The notes: generated from the sequence alone by a model not told the origin. Positions 18,925-32,521 are shown, counted from the stretch's first letter. The stretch is DNA of 64,000 nucleotides from Entoloma clypeatum (GCA_963565915.1 OY751487.1:5436812-5500811); one strand, 5' to 3'. Numbers and translations are program-made.

Positions 18925-21900
18925 TCAGGCAGCTGGAACCGATGCACGACGTCCATTCCCAATGCCCATACCCACGCGAACAAGAGTTTCCAACGATGCG
19001 CGGCCATTGATCAGCAAATCCTCATCCCACTCAACAGCCCCCTTCTCAAACAGAACAACGATGGTAGACCCACCTACAACATGAACCAGCGTCAGATGCA
19101 TATCTAGCATACAAAAGAAGGACGACACGGACCGAATGCAAAGTATCCAAATTCTTGACCACGAACAACATAATCGCCCTCAGCAACAGTCGTTTTGATA
19201 CTTCCCACCATCATAGCACCGATACACACAGCCATCACCCGCCCAAACTGGGGGCTATCTATTGGTACGATCTTACGGACATTCTCCCCGTACACGTCAA
19301 GCGAGCTGCGGATGGCTTGGGGCTGAGATACAATGCTATCAGCTACATCGAAAGGAAAGAGAAACGAGGAAGCAACACACGTTAACGGTATAATACTCCC
19401 CGGCAATAACGGTCATCGCGCCAATGCGGCCATCCACTGGGGAATGGTACCGATGATAATCTTGGGGTGCAAGCCTAAAGATCGCCAGTGCTCCGCCAGC
19501 GTACTTCTCCACCTGATCCTTGTACGCTGGTCCCAAAAGGCGGGCGACCGTAAACTCGCGACCCTTGATCCAGAGCCGTGTGGCTTCATCGACGGTCGCG
19601 AACGTCATAAGGCGGCAGTCAGCAGCGCTGACGAGGCGGTAGGGGTCATCTTGTTTTTCCACCGGACGAGCAGGCGGTTTGAGTTTGCTGTTAGATGCAT
19701 TGAGGACGACAAACCTATGATAAGGCTATCGCGAGGCTTACCGATAGAAAAATTGATTGAAGGTTTCTGAAAGAGAACAATATCAGGTTTAGATGCACAA
19801 AAACCAAATTGAATGATCGCACTGAAGGAGTCTAGGGGGTCCAAGACCTCGTTCATGTTCAGTCCATGGAATTCTATGAAAGCAGGGATGTCTGCTGCAG
19901 ATTGCGGCGAGTCGTACTTGAGACCTTGCTTGATGGAAAGGGACTTGAGAAGGCGACGAGCTGTTAGGCCGTCTTGAGCTCCTCGTCAAACAATTTATGG
20001 AGTTAAAGCAGCCCTTACCACGTCCACCTTCCATTCGGCTCGTAGCACCCTATGAACCAAAGGTAAATGTTAAAACATATAAAGTAAGAACATGATACCG
20101 TACCTTGTAGAGCAATCTAATCCCGAGACGAACATAAACCTGCATCTTCTCCTCTTCCAACTGTCCCGTTATCCGATTTTGAACAATAATGTTCGCAGAG
20201 TTCTAATCTACGTCGTCAACCATCCGAGCAGAAACAAGGAAAATAACCCACCGCTCCAAGTCTGTAATCACCACTCGACACCTTGGTGATGATCTTGGTA
20301 TACCACTTCCGTTGCGCCTGACTCGCAGTCACAAAATTCCCAACCATGATCCGATCCACCTTGTTCCAATCCTGACTCGCACAAACCGCCAAATGCGTCA
20401 CGATGTCCATCTCCGCCTTCGAGCTCATCCGCGGACGATGACACAGCGGGCAGTTCTTCACGTTGATCACCCTCTCCATCGAGTCGTCCGACCCCGACCC
20501 CGAGCTCCCAGATCCAGACGATCCAGACGACCCCTCCTTCACCTTGGGAACACGAAGCCGCTTCCTAAACCGTCCCTTCTTCGCTGCAGGCGATGGGAAC
20601 GCCGCATTTGGGTCGGAAGCCCTCACCGTCCTAGGCGTAAGAGGCACGCTCCCAGTCCCGCTATCCTCCGCCGCATCGTCGCTCGAGTAGCTCGAGGACG
20701 ATACAGACCGGCTCGCCACAATAGCCGACAATGGGACCCCGGACGGCTGCGTCTCGTACTCCTCCCCGGCTCTCACGTGTGGCGGCCCCGAAAAGTCGAG
20801 CTTTTCCAGGTCCAACGTCTGGCCGGCCCCAGCCCCGTGTGCGGGTGTCGGACTGGCACTCGTGCCGCCCTCTTCAACGCGTCGGCGCTGGCTTTCCGGT
20901 TTCCCAATCGTGTCCTCTAGACGAGAAATCAGCTCTTCCATCGTCAACTCGTCCTCGTGCGGCGGCTTTCCACTCTGCGTCCAGAACCCATCAACCGTCT
21001 GCTTCGTCAGCGTCGACCCCAGGGAGTCGAGCATGGCGGTGAGCTCGAGGTGGGAGATCTTGCCTGTGTCGTCGGTGTCGTATTGCTTCAGGTACTGCCT
21101 CCAGAAACGCTGGCGCAAGAGGTCGTAAGGTTGGAACTTTGCGCTAGACGAAGAAATCAGTTGAGCTATAACACAAGGCAATAAAGGCGTCGACTAACCG
21201 CATGTAAATGGTGGGATTGGCCCCTGACCCCCAGGGTGCATCCTTGGCTTCGACCTTTAGCTTATACTCCACCATATCATGCGACCCGTCTGCGCTCTGG
21301 GGGTACAGCCCCGTCTCTTCCTCCTTCTGCGGCGCTTTCTCGATAAGTTCGCTGACCTGCTCACGTGAGCATGCAGTACGGATACGAAACAGTACCTGTT
21401 GAATCTCACCTCGAATCCAGCTTCACCAATGTGATCATTGCTACTCAACTTGTCCCAGTCGTGAACGCTCAACTGAACACGGAACGACGTCTCGTAGCTG
21501 CAAACCTGGAACAGGAGCTTTTCTTCAAAGACCGGGTTGAGCGAGTGCCGAATCACGCGTGTACGAAAGACCTTTTTGCCGAACGAACACACGACGAATG
21601 GGTCCATGTCCCATCCCATACGCGTCACTGAAGTGGAGGATTACTGTCAGAAAGGCAGGAAGACAGGGATCCAAATTCACCCACTGTTTTTCACTTTCGG
21701 CAGATCCTCCACGCGTCCAATCTCCAACATCACAATCCCCAAAATATCGTTCCCCGCATCGAAGCTGTAGGATCGTCCGCCCTTGCCCTTCCTCCTCACC
21801 CCTGGTATTATCTTCGACTTTCTACCATTCCCCTCACCAGCGTCATCCAACGATTGTTGTGTATCAGACGCTGGAAGGGCGCTGAAAGGCGTCGTGGGTG

Positions 21901-23247
21901 TTCCGGGTAACGACCCTCCTCCCCAGCTGCGACGGAACTTGCCTCCAAGACGTTTCTTCTTTTCTTTCTCCGTCACAGGTGTTCCGGGAACCACCTCTCC
22001 GTTTCCTGGGTCTGTAGGAATGATGGGACTACCGGGCATTCCAGTAGAGAGCGAGGGCGAGAGCGGGATGGGCGAGGTAGAGCCAGATGTGGATGTTGAA
22101 GATGTTAGACCAGAGATACGCCGGGGGAGAGGGATGGGTAAAGGGAACATCTTGCTTCTCGGTGTTGCCTTGGTTGCAGGCGGCGCAACCGGCGTTACGG
22201 CTTCAAGTTGCAAGGTCTGGGTAGGGGTAAGTGGGGACGAAGGGTGGATGGTAAGCTGGGGTGTGGATGGCATGTGTTGTACGGGATCTTCCGTCTGCCG
22301 ACGCTCAGGAGGTGTCAAGGTTTTGGAAAGGGGGATTGCCGGTCGGTTGTTTCCTTCGTTGCCTTCGAGAGCGTCGTAAAACTGATCCTCGTCAGCTTCG
22401 TCGGAAGAATCGTCGGATTCATCCGAAAAGAGGCCTCCGTCTTCCTCAAACACGAACTGGACATCTAGATGGCCAGGCCCAGAGCGTGATCGGACGGTGC
22501 CCACGCCTCCTGTCTGTTGAGAACCTTGTCAGATTGTGGACTTGAGCACATGAAGGGGAGCCGTACCGGTGGTGCCGAGACGAGTGAAGGACGTGAGTGT
22601 TTAACGAGGTCCGCAAAGATCTCGTCGAAGTGGGGCTTGACGTCGGGTTGGGAGGTGAAACCGAGTTTGACCTGAATTGTGCCAGTAGCAGGCGTATTTG
22701 CACGGGTCGACTCGAGATTAACGGAGAACGGCTGTGTGTGAAGATCAGTTGTATTAGCCAGATGACCCTGCATCGATTAACAGACCAAACCCCTACACAC
22801 CTTGTTTGCGAGATCATCGAACCCGAACGACCGTCCATCCGCGAACCAATCCTCAAGCGGAATCGCGACCTCCCCAAGGTAATCCTTGCTCACAAAGTCC
22901 TTGTCCCAGACCACCAACTCAACTGCACCGAGCTTCTCGGCCAGCGAAGCATAGATCGGAAAGTCAAAAGTGGCATCCTTGGCGGTGTATGTGGGGTTCA
23001 ACGAGCGTTTGACTACCGGGGTGTTGTTGCGGGTATTGAGAACTGAGACAACGACGAATGGATCGCTGGTTCCGCTCTTGTCTTTGGCGAGGAGGTTGGT
23101 GCAGCTCAGGACTTGCAACCTCAGGGTGACGAGGGGGAGTTCGTTAGGGAGCGGGGCGAAGGCGTTGGAGCGACTACCAGAGACGGCGCGGACGGGGAAA
23201 CGTGCAGCAGATTTCAGTGCTCGTTTGAACTTGAGAGAGGGCGCCAT
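18925..23247 (-). CDS. PSD2: phosphatidylserine decarboxylase, PSD2 type with two C2 domains
   Basis: This enzyme decarboxylates phosphatidylserine to phosphatidylethanolamine; PSD2-type forms act in the Golgi/endosome system. The gene has many short introns. In order: a first C2 domain ([34 protein letters not shown]; about 23150-22830), a Ser/Pro-rich spacer, a second C2 ([36 protein letters not shown]; about 21780-21400), an EF-hand-like helix-loop ([13 protein letters not shown]), a Cys/His segment ([11 protein letters not shown]), and then the catalytic domain. There [17 protein letters not shown] and the self-processing motif GGST (19063-19074) are visible; cleavage before the Ser makes the pyruvoyl cofactor. 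The start at [13 protein letters not shown] (23247) places a basic helix first. An upstream frame without a better ATG was not used. Confidence 0.9.
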
Positions 23248-24770
23248 GGGAGGTCGTCGTGCGAGGCGGTGATAGTCGTGATCAACGCCGGCCTTATTTG
23301 GCACCGTCCGCAACTTGCCGCAAGGGGTTGCCATGATCGATCGTCATCACTGCGCAGCCGAGTCACTCTTTCAAGTTTCATTCATGTACCGTCGTCAGCG
23401 GCTAATCTCAGACAGTAAACCACCCAGAACGAAACACCCAAAGCAACATTGAACGTGAACGCATCATGGAAGGCCCAAAGAAATGATGTAAAAGATAAGG
23501 TGGTGTCACAAAGATAACACAAACCCTACATATATAACGCCAACTGGAAATGCCGCCGCCAACAATGGAGGAAACCCATGGTGCACAGTGGGCGGGCCGT
23601 CGACGGCGGCGGTAGGACTCGGTGAACTCGAGGTGGTAGGGTCCCCGTCATGCAATTCGAGCTTTACAGCACACCCTGTACGGGATCAACGTAATCGGCT
23701 ATAGATAGGTATAGGTCTTGGTCACCCGTCCAACGTACGCGTTATACCCGAATTCCCTGGGGTTGCGGCAGAGGATGTTCGAGAGAAGCTGCAGTGTCGA
23801 CGTATCAGAAACATGAAATGGAAGGAGAGAAATACATGGGCGGAAGACGAACTCCGAAGGGCATGCATAGATTACTAGGTCAGGATAAGAAATCTTCGGG
23901 AGGATTCCCGAATACGTAGTACAATGATACGCACAATCAACGGAATTTTATGAACGCAGTTTCGCACAGCGAGTTCTGGCCTTTGGTTGCGGTCCTCGTC
24001 CAGAAGGATTATGACTCGTGGATCTGGTCAGCAGGCGACCCATCACTGACCCATCATGAATCAAGCCACACGATGCGCTACGGCAATGACGAGGCCACGC
24101 ATAACGGTCATGATGCAACCGAACTGCTGGGCAACATGTAGCAAATGGTCCAGAAGGGCAGAGCCCCATCCCAGCGATATTGAGCCACTTCGTGACGGAT
24201 CCACGACGCGCTTGAGCAACATTTCGCATTTAAACTTGTTCCTTCCACCAGACTAGAGTGATCGATTGTCATCACGTAAGTACTATAGTCTGCTTACAGG
24301 AGACTACCACCAGACGCCATCGTCTGAAAATGTCAGATTCCCTGGCCTCGTTGAGGGTAGGGTACAGCTGTAAAGAACTACTGTCGCATCCCTTTGAACC
24401 ACTAGTGTCAAATTCTTCGTTTTCGTTTTCTGAGCCGGGACGGCCTAATGAGCGACCCAGCTGCTCCCAAGTCAATGCGCATATGTAGAGGACATTTTAA
24501 CGAAATGAGATAAGGTTCAACCGGTGACGAAACCAGGTTTCCTGCCTGATCGTAAACGAGCCTTGGACGTCGGCACGTTTCAGGTTGTGATAGTCCGTGA
24601 GCAAGTACTTCATCTGATGACAAACTGAATCGTTTTCACATATAAAACGTGTATGCAAAAACGTGATTACATGAAGCTCATTAATTCTGCATCCACTACT
24701 ACGCAACAGGTTGGTATATGTCCTCGACGTGATGCTCAAGATCCAAGAAACTCACCTTAACTACTACCGA
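23248..24770. other. intergenic
   Basis: I see no supported gene. Short ORFs of 60-95 codons on both strands have no recognisable motif. A TATATATAA motif lies at about 23530. The stretch probably holds the promoter of the decarboxylase gene (right of 23247) and the 3' flank of the DUF6534 gene. Confidence 0.4.
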
Positions 24771-26836
24771 TCATACGTTACAATCCGAAGGTGTTCCATG
24801 AGACCCCGAGCTGAGGCTTTTATCCCGCGAACCGTGCTCGAGCTGTCCCATCGGCATATTTACTTGACGCTCGTAACTCTGCTGCACGGTCTGCTCAATC
24901 GTAATTTCCAATTCCTAGCATTCACACAAACATATTGGTACTCCCATATCGTTGAGAAGAATTGAAAGAACTGACACGCACCTTCCTATCTGACCGCGTG
25001 GGTGACTTGGGAGGAATCCCTACCCTCATCCCCGAAGCGGACAAGAACGTAAAGTTACCACCGTCCCACGGCGTGTTGGTCCTTCTTTTGCGCATGTCGC
25101 GGAACTCTTTTCGCGTGTTCAGAGATGCCAGTAGAGAGTTTGCGTACACTTTGGAATGATGGTGAGGAATCTCAACCACCTCGAATAACTTGCACAGTTG
25201 ACTCACATTTCCCGATCACGAAATGGAGTCCCAGGAAAACGAGATTGTTTGGCATCGTCAGCCACTGATCAATACCTTGTGAGAACTAATCGAAGAAGTC
25301 AAAGGAAAAACTTGCGCAAATCAGGGACGCGACGGTGACTATGCTGTGCGAGGGACAAATCACGAAGGGTTGGATTCTGGAACGTTGAAAGGCCTTGACC
25401 CTTACCACGTAAGCCCTCCTGTATTGAGAGTATACAAGGTGAGTGCATCGACAACTTGTACCAGACTGCCAAATAACTCCGAAAGTGAATAGCCACGAGT
25501 ACAGTTGGATCGAAAACTCACGTCGTTGACGCCGTCCGGCCTCTCATTTCTCGAAGATAATAGCACAGCGATCCGGTTATCAGTATTTCCGTTGTCGTAG
25601 ACAATGAGAGACCCGTGGTGAAGATCCACTATACAAAGGATATTAAGACCCACCGATGACAAACGAGGGAGACGATTTACTCTTGGATATGTGGCAACGA
25701 ATTTTGCATAGCTTCGAAGGTGTATCCTAAGACGAACTTTTGAGTAAGGCGACGCACAACTACGACAGTTCATCCTACATTTCAGAAGTTGATACTGACA
25801 CGCAGTCAAGTCAGTGCTTACGGAGAACACTATAAGGAAAGGTAACAACCCACCAGAAGCAGCCACTAAAGAGTAGGTATTAGGTTCGTGGAAAAGGGAG
25901 ACGTTCTGCAAACTCACTCAATCGAAAGGCAGCTAGAACGACCTAAATAGTAGAATGGTCTTCAACATCTGGGATTGTGGGAGGATTATAGAATAAAAAT
26001 GACGCACTATGGGCACAGTAATGAACCAATTCCGTTGGCTCGCTGTTGGGTCTCCTGTCTCAGGGTACGAAGATGGGTAGTTTCAAGTATTTGACTCACA
26101 TTTGAAAACTTTGAACGCGAAGTAGCTGGGATACAGTACGAGCCATAAGGCAATATGTCCCGTCCGAAAGAGAGACTACAAACCAGTGTGTAATAAATGT
26201 TTGTATTGCCTGCCCATGAATGAAGTCAGCACACCACGAACATTCAAATCCCGGTTGCGCACCATCATGAGGACTGTGAACTGCGCCAGAATGAGCAACG
26301 TGACTCATACATTCAGCCGATGCATTAGACATACTGCGATTGACCTATAGAATTGCAACGCCATCAATGTTTGTGGCCCGTACAGAGATAGGGGAAGCCG
26401 TTACGCACCAGGGAATATGATCGATCCTAGCTTCCACTCCGAAAAATGTTATGAAATAATCAACAAGCGAAGCGCAGAGGAAGGCCGAATGCGCCAAATC
26501 GAGGATCCTTATCGGAACCTAACGTGAGCTGCCGGGGAGGCGCAGCAGAAACGGACGATTCAAACAAACCAAACGACGCAAACCTTTGGGTGACGAGATT
26601 AGTGAGTGGGCCGGGCGATACCAGCATGAGCCGGGAACGTACCAGAGCCTTTGTCCTTGTGCGATCGCTGGGGTAGAGCTTGAAATATATAAGGCACTGA
26701 ATAGCGACTACACCGCTCAGGCTGTCTCGGTCATCGTTTCAAAAAAGAAAAAAAGGGCCGAGGTAAAAGACACGTACGCAAACGCTGCAGACGATCCAAG
26801 AAGAACAGAGCCATATGTCGTTCCGATATTTGTCAT
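24771..26836 (-). CDS. DUF6534 seven-helix membrane protein
   Basis: Several short exons match the DUF6534 family in order: an N-terminal segment (TTYGSVLLGSSAAFAY, start ATG at 26836); AIQCLIYFKLYPSDRTRTK; VPIRILDLAHSAFLCASLVDYFITFFG, which fits the family's LDTxH...Y helix; AIQTFITHWF; LVAASGGLLPFLIVF; LTLYTLNTGGLT; MPNNLVFLGLHFVIGK; and the hallmark VYANSLLASLNTRKEF. A last exon gives ELEITIEQTV and ends at TGA 24771. These proteins are abundant in mushrooms and predicted to span the membrane seven times; function is unknown. The junction between the first two exons does not splice in frame with a canonical donor, so the copy may be damaged or my exon edge wrong. Exact middle exon limits are uncertain. 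Confidence 0.65.
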
Positions 26837-28522
26837 TCCACCAGAGTACAACTCGTGACGCCCGCGAAACCAGAGAAGACTAACGGAGGAATGGAGTGGA
26901 AAGCCCGATAGAGGCTTCGGAACAAGTTGGGGGCGAGGAAGAGCCCAAACAAATGTCGAAAACGGTCTTTTGAAGGTTTTGATGCCGATGACAACACAAT
27001 CAATTCTACACATACCCAGGTAAGTAACCTATCTGGGAGAGGCGAATAAGCCGGGGAACCGACAGCCGCGGGGGCCTCATGGAACCCGCCTACCGGCGAG
27101 CCCATTGTCTACTCCCCAAAGTTTTGTGAGACCTGGGCTACTTGTTGTCCTGGCACACCTAAGCTGAGTGATGGTGAGAACGCTGAGGAGATTCGACGAA
27201 GAGCCGGTTGAAAAACCTCCAGAGATCCGTTCGAACTGTAAAGAGCCCTGGGTAGGCTTGAGCCTGACGGACGGATCGCCAGTTGTGCCTCGGGTAATGA
27301 GGCCTAGTGGGGCATCGGTGTCTTTAATTTCGAGCTGATGCGAAATGTCGGCCTCGGGCCGCTCATGGTACATAATACTTGCACACAGATTGATAGTCGT
27401 CAAACTCCAAGCCGGAATATTTAATCTCCCGAGAAGGCTCCACCACCACAAAACCGGAGGTTGCTCGGTGATCATTTGAGCCGCATTCAGTACTGAAAGC
27501 CAAGCAAGCTAAAGTCAAGAGCAGGCGGGACCGACGTGTCGATATCGATCACTCCACAAGTACACAGATGTTTAAGCCACCTAATCAGAGTGAGCGCTCC
27601 AGAACAAAAGACTGCCAACCCCATATCCACGTGCTTCTCGCCTCTCATATGTATCCGGCTGACAATTCGTCGTGGTTCCCGCAGTGTGATGCAAGAGTCT
27701 AAGATTGCGTTGAGGTCTAGGGGTCCGGGATGGTCGTTGGTTGCGAAGGGTCGATGTGACTGGCTGCTGGCCAAGACAGGCGAAGCACGGGTAATTCTTA
27801 AGTGTTGGGGGGCCTATGAAGACGGACCATCGCATTGCATCTTGACATCCCTCGTCGACCCGCTCCGGGACGGAGGATGGGCAAAAGACCACTGGATGAA
27901 GTAACACGTACATATAGCAAGTTCTGCTCAAAAGACCTAATTTCAATGTCGAGACGACTCGTATGACCTGAAAAAAGCATTGAGCAAAGTGACTGCTCGA
28001 CGGCGAACGGAACAGGGCTGCACCCAACGAACACGGAATGAACAACGATCATTGGGGAGATGGGCGCGCAAGCCAGCGGTCTGTTTGAATCTGGTTCGAA
28101 TCCCAAAAAGCCGATGAGACTCCTCAATGATGGAGGCCGTTTTTTTGAAAAGAAGAGGGTAGAACGACTGGATCTTCTTCGGGAGTAACAAGGACATAAA
28201 AGTACATAGCCGAATCCTAACCAAACCTATTGTTAGGTTCGTCTAACCTCTAAAAATTGAGGAGGAAAAAGGCGCACATACCAAATGCAGCCCCAGCGAC
28301 GATCAAATCCCCCATCAGAAATCATCTGCAACGCCTCACCTCGCTACGTCGTATGACGTCTTGAGATACCCCCGTGGGCCTGGCAAAAGACCTCCTGAAC
28401 AATTTCGCCATGGTAGGACTACGAATTTGGCGAGGTTCCGTCGCCAGGAGAGGCAGAGGCCACGGAGCCGATACACCAGCAATTAGGGATCCGATACCAC
28501 GCCAAATTTCGACACTACCCCC
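26837..28522. other. intergenic, possible decayed DUF6534 copy on the minus strand
   Basis: The minus strand near 28340-28300 reads MGDLIVAGAAFG before a GTATGT donor, near 28200 AMYFYVLVTPEEDPVV, and near 27580 LIRWLKHLCTCGVID. These loosely resemble successive DUF6534 segments and would fit a tandem duplicate. Frames are broken between them, and the hallmark NSLLASLN motif is absent. I treat this as weak evidence only. Confidence 0.25.
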
Positions 28523-30805
28523 TCACCCCTCCTCAGTTCCTTCCAACAACGGCGTCGTCACACTCCGCCTCTGCTCGTGCTGGCTGTCCGGCCATATGAC
28601 GACGGTATTGTTATCTTCGCCACTCTTCCTCGCTGGCTCGACACGACGATCCTCCAGCTCCCAATCCTTCTTCGGTGCCTCATCTTGTTCACCGGCAGCG
28701 ACCAGCGTCTTGTCTGGATCTGTCCACGACAGTTCGCCAGTCCCCACACGCCTATACCTCGCACTATGTCCTATCCCGACCCCAGCCGCTGCCTCACCCT
28801 CCGCTGTCAGAGCCGGCGTAGAGTCATGGGAGGCGATATTCGCAGCCTGGTTGTACTCCATATACGCCTCGTACCCCGACGTCCGCATAGCATCCTGACT
28901 CGGCGGCATACAGTCGCTCCCCCTCCTCTGCCTCTCACACAGACTGATCCCACTCGGTAGCGGCCCACTACCCCCATTTCTAAACCACCTCCGGAAGAAC
29001 CACCACCTAAGGCCAAAGAGTGCGAAACAGAGGGCAAAGAAGCCAAGGATGGCGATGAGGGCAACAATGCCGACGCTCAGCCCATTGCCCACCTTCCCAC
29101 TCGAGCTCCCGCCGCGACTTCCCGAGCTCCCCCCGCCCGTCGCGTTCTGGTCGATCGGTTGATTCAGCATCCTCACGCGCTTGAACTCCTCCAAGGCTTG
29201 CGTGGGGTCCGTCAACCCCATGAGCCCGAGCCGCGGGGCGATGTTCTGCGTGTTGTTGCCGGTTGTGTTGGTCTGGGGAAAGGTGCCATCCATGTTTGGG
29301 ACGGCGTAGGCCATGACGGTGTAGACATTGCGGAGGAAAGGGACGCCAAGGATGATGTCGCCGACTTTGGAATTGGGATCGGAGAGGATGTTGTCGGCGG
29401 GCTGGATGAGGCCGATGCAAAAGCCGGCTTGGGTGTCCTTTGGAGGCTCGGTAGTGAGGTCGAGGGGGTGGAGAGGGATTTCAGGGCGGTTGTCGATGGT
29501 GATAGTGAGGTTGAGAGGGGTAGTGCAGGGGACGTAGTCTATGGGTGAGGGTTGAGTACGTGGCGAGGTAAGGAATGATGATGCAGGACCCACAATTTCC
29601 GTCACTAGCAGGATTGATGCCGATGGCGCCGTAGATGGCGTTGGCGACTGCAGAGGTGGTGAGGAGGAGGGGAACACCCGAGTCAAGGACGGCGCTGGGG
29701 AAGACAGCGCCGGTGCTGGACCTGCCGATGTCGACGGGACGTGATTGGCCATCTACATAGACGGTGATGGCGCGGACGCCGACCTTCCAGAACAGGGTAC
29801 CTGTACGTTCGCTGACGAGGGTGCTGTAGAGAATTCGTGAAGGGTCTGGGACGAGTTCTGCGGGATGTCGACCGATGCCGAGTTGGGCTGGAATGCGAGA
29901 GCTACCTGGGCGGGAAAGGGACAGGGAGAGGAAGCGCTGGGCAGGGGCGGATGAAGTTGGGGTTATGGAAAAGAGATTGGAGGCCCAGGCGGCGCCATCG
30001 GCAGAATTCCCAGTGACGGGGGGTATTGCGCCGGCGATGATGGAGTTGAGGGGAGGTGCGAGGCCGAGAACGCCGTTGAACTGGGGTGACAGTGGCTCGT
30101 TTTGAATATCGTCCGCTGCGGCTGGATAGAAGGGGGTTAGAGTTAGTCAGTCGAAGAAGGAACGAACTTACCAAACGCCTGGTTTTCGATGCTGTAGCCA
30201 CCGATCTGAATGGTGTCCCAGACGATGGGCCCATTGACCTGGCCGTCGAGGTAGGTTATCTCAAAGTCTTTCCCTGTCGAAGTTGAGCCAGATGGATCAT
30301 AGCGGTGGCCATTGACTTGGTTGCAAAGAGAAGAGGAGCACGCTTTCGATGTAACCCACTTTGGAAAAGGGGTTAGAGAGTGAAGACACGTTTAATGGCG
30401 AAACGTACGAGATCGGAAGATCCGCTGTCAACCTGTAGCGAGAGATTCTGCTGATCTGTGCCGAAATACACATTGAGTGTGTAGGTGCTAAAAGAAAGGG
30501 TTAGGGGTTACAAAACACGAAAGTGATCGGATGTACATGTCAAAAGCGCTGCTGCTCGTGACACCAAGAGGAAGCACGATGCCTCCTGCCCGTCCCGCTC
30601 CCTCGTCTCGTGCCAATGTACCTCTTTTCCCCTTTCTCAGCATTCCGGTCCTTGGTGTGGCTCGACGGATAGGATGTCTTGAGACTCGTTTGGTCCAATG
30701 ACGGGTGGAAGATGGCCCCTGGGGGGAGGATGACGGCAGTGGAGGGTGAGGTTGCGACGAGGTTCCGAACAACAGTCGGTTGACGACGGCGACGACCGTT
30801 ACCAC
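28523..30805 (-). CDS. A1 (pepsin-like) aspartic protease with C-terminal membrane anchor
   Basis: Exons separated by short introns give a pepsin fold. The first active-site loop is LQVDSGSSDLWV-type (interrupted by an intron after SSDL), followed by a flap-side region (YLDGQVNGPIVWDTIQIGGY), FNGVLGLAPP, and the second loop AVLDSGVPLLLTTSAV. Both catalytic motifs are Asp-Ser-Gly rather than the commoner Asp-Thr-Gly. After the protease comes a Gly/Ser linker, a transmembrane helix (VGIVALIAILGFFALCFALF) and a cytoplasmic tail of about 140 residues. It is probably a plasma-membrane or vacuolar surface protease that processes secreted or wall proteins. The first exon is basic and Pro-rich, and no clear ATG plus signal peptide was found upstream, so the true start may lie in an earlier exon. 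Confidence 0.85.
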
Positions 30806-30939
30806 CCCGTCACATGGCGTGCCCGACGACCCCGGGCCACCAATCGATCACTAGGCGGGACGTTCAAGCTTTCGCTTGCAGGGTTGAATCATCGTCGGCG
30901 TCGTTTGCGACGACGCCGACGAGCATACACACCATAAGC

Positions 30940-31149
30940 ATGACATTGTCTGTGCATGTTTTATTGGCTCTGACTGTAGCGGCCCTGTCGGCGTCATTTT
31001 GTCAGATGACCTGCATCTGTACGAATGCCGATAGCAGAGGTTCTCGCCGTATTCTTTCAATCTCTAAGACGGCCGAAAGTGCCAACTTGAAGTCATACGA
31101 TTTACATGGAGAAGTTTGTGAGCCCATTATTTCTGAGTCCGTTTACTGA
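30940..31149 (+). CDS. possible small secreted protein
   Basis: From ATG 30940 the frame encodes about 69 residues. The first 21 (MTLSVHVLLALTVAALSASF) form a good secretion signal with an AxA-like end, followed by a Cys-containing stretch (CQMTCICTNADSRGS). Such short secreted Cys proteins are common in mushrooms as effectors or wall proteins. An intron acceptor-like CATAG shortly after the stop leaves open a longer spliced form. The call rests on the signal peptide alone. Confidence 0.35.
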   Translation: MTLSVHVLLALTVAALSASFCQMTCICTNADSRGSRRILSISKTAESANLKSYDLHGEVCEPIISESVY

Positions 31150-32521
31150 GATATTTTTAACTGTACATAGGTCGTTCGGTGTCTTTCGAAGCCACCAAAA
31201 GTTTGCTCAAAGTAATCAAGGGATTCTGAAGATTTGAAAGGTTACTGCTGGACGACCTAGAAAATCAGCTTCACCCATGAACGGAGCCACTGGACAGTGA
31301 TCGCGACCTTTCCGCCCATCTCTTCAAATCGTTCTGGGCTCCACGTTATCCTCCGTTCGCTCCGCAGAATCGGTCTGAAAGCGATAAATGCCAACGCTAG
31401 GACCTCATCGACCCTCACATCTCCGCCTCCGCCACCACCACCACCATTCCCGACCACCTCCTTCCTCTCCCCAACCGCCAACACGATTGAAACCTTCGTG
31501 TCTGTGGATATTGCGGCACCTCGTGCTCTTTCGAAAAACGGCTGCTACTTCCCAACCCCACAGTCGCTTAATTCGGCCGCATTGCCCAATGCGATCCACC
31601 AAGCTGTTCCCAATACCAAGATAGCGTCCCGCAGTTCCTCAGTGAGGCCCGCGACGATTTTTTATTAGACTCAAACGCGGACTGAAGGCCGCTCCAAGGG
31701 CCTGTGGTCAATTCTTTTGGTCAATATGAGGTATCTGATAAATCGGACGCATTTGTGAGATTGACGTTGCGTACGTTCTTTGAATGCTTTCCCTTTCTTG
31801 ACATCTAAAGTCATTGCTGTTAGAGGGTGAGAAGTATGTAGATCATCAACCTCATCCACAGTGAGAGCCAAATCTTCGAGCAGGCGTGTTTTCCGTTTCG
31901 CATTTTCACTATCGCCCTTTTCACTTTCGCCTTTTCCCTTCGCTTCCACTCATCTAACAGAACCCATGCTAACGGCATCCATCAATAAAATGTCCGCCTT
32001 TCCCCGTATAACAAATCATCCGAATGGAAAAGATGCGGCAGCCAGCGCTAATTGTTGTGATGTCAGGCTGGCGATGAGGTCGGGTCCGGATCAGAGACGT
32101 AGGTTTGCCTCAAGTATCAAGCTTTTTTTCGGTATTGACCTGAAGATCATACAGCGGGACAATTGTGTGTGCAATCGGACGTAAATGTACTGGACTCGAG
32201 CCTCACGAACCGCCATCCGCGAGCATATGCGGGACAGTGAAATGGAGAGTGGGGGGAAAATGATGCAGAGGAATCTGGGGAGGGAGAGGAGGGCGCTCGT
32301 GGCATGGATGTCCATGAAGCCTCACAAGAAATATAGAAGCAGACGGGACATGAAAAATGATGACCCCTAGTTGGTATATCAGAAAGGATACCAACGGCTC
32401 GGGGGCAGGAGTTTAGATACAAGGTGCAGTGGGTCGAGGTAAGCCTGGTCGATAGGCAAAATGATATCCATCTCATTTGATTCCCGAATACGGCAGCGCA
32501 TACATGGCAAAAATAACGACA
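31150..32521. other. intergenic
   Basis: Several ORFs of 60-120 codons overlap on both strands, partly because of a CCGCCACCACCACC-type simple repeat at about 31420. None shows a recognisable domain or consistent splice signals. Confidence 0.4.

Noticed and set aside
28040..28110. B-box-like GGTTCGAATCC
   Set aside because: The T stem is only three pairs and there is not enough sequence for D and anticodon arms.
31297..31668. 123-codon + strand ORF and its minus partner
   Set aside because: Both owe their length to a CCGCCACCACC simple repeat; no domain, start context or splice pattern supports either.
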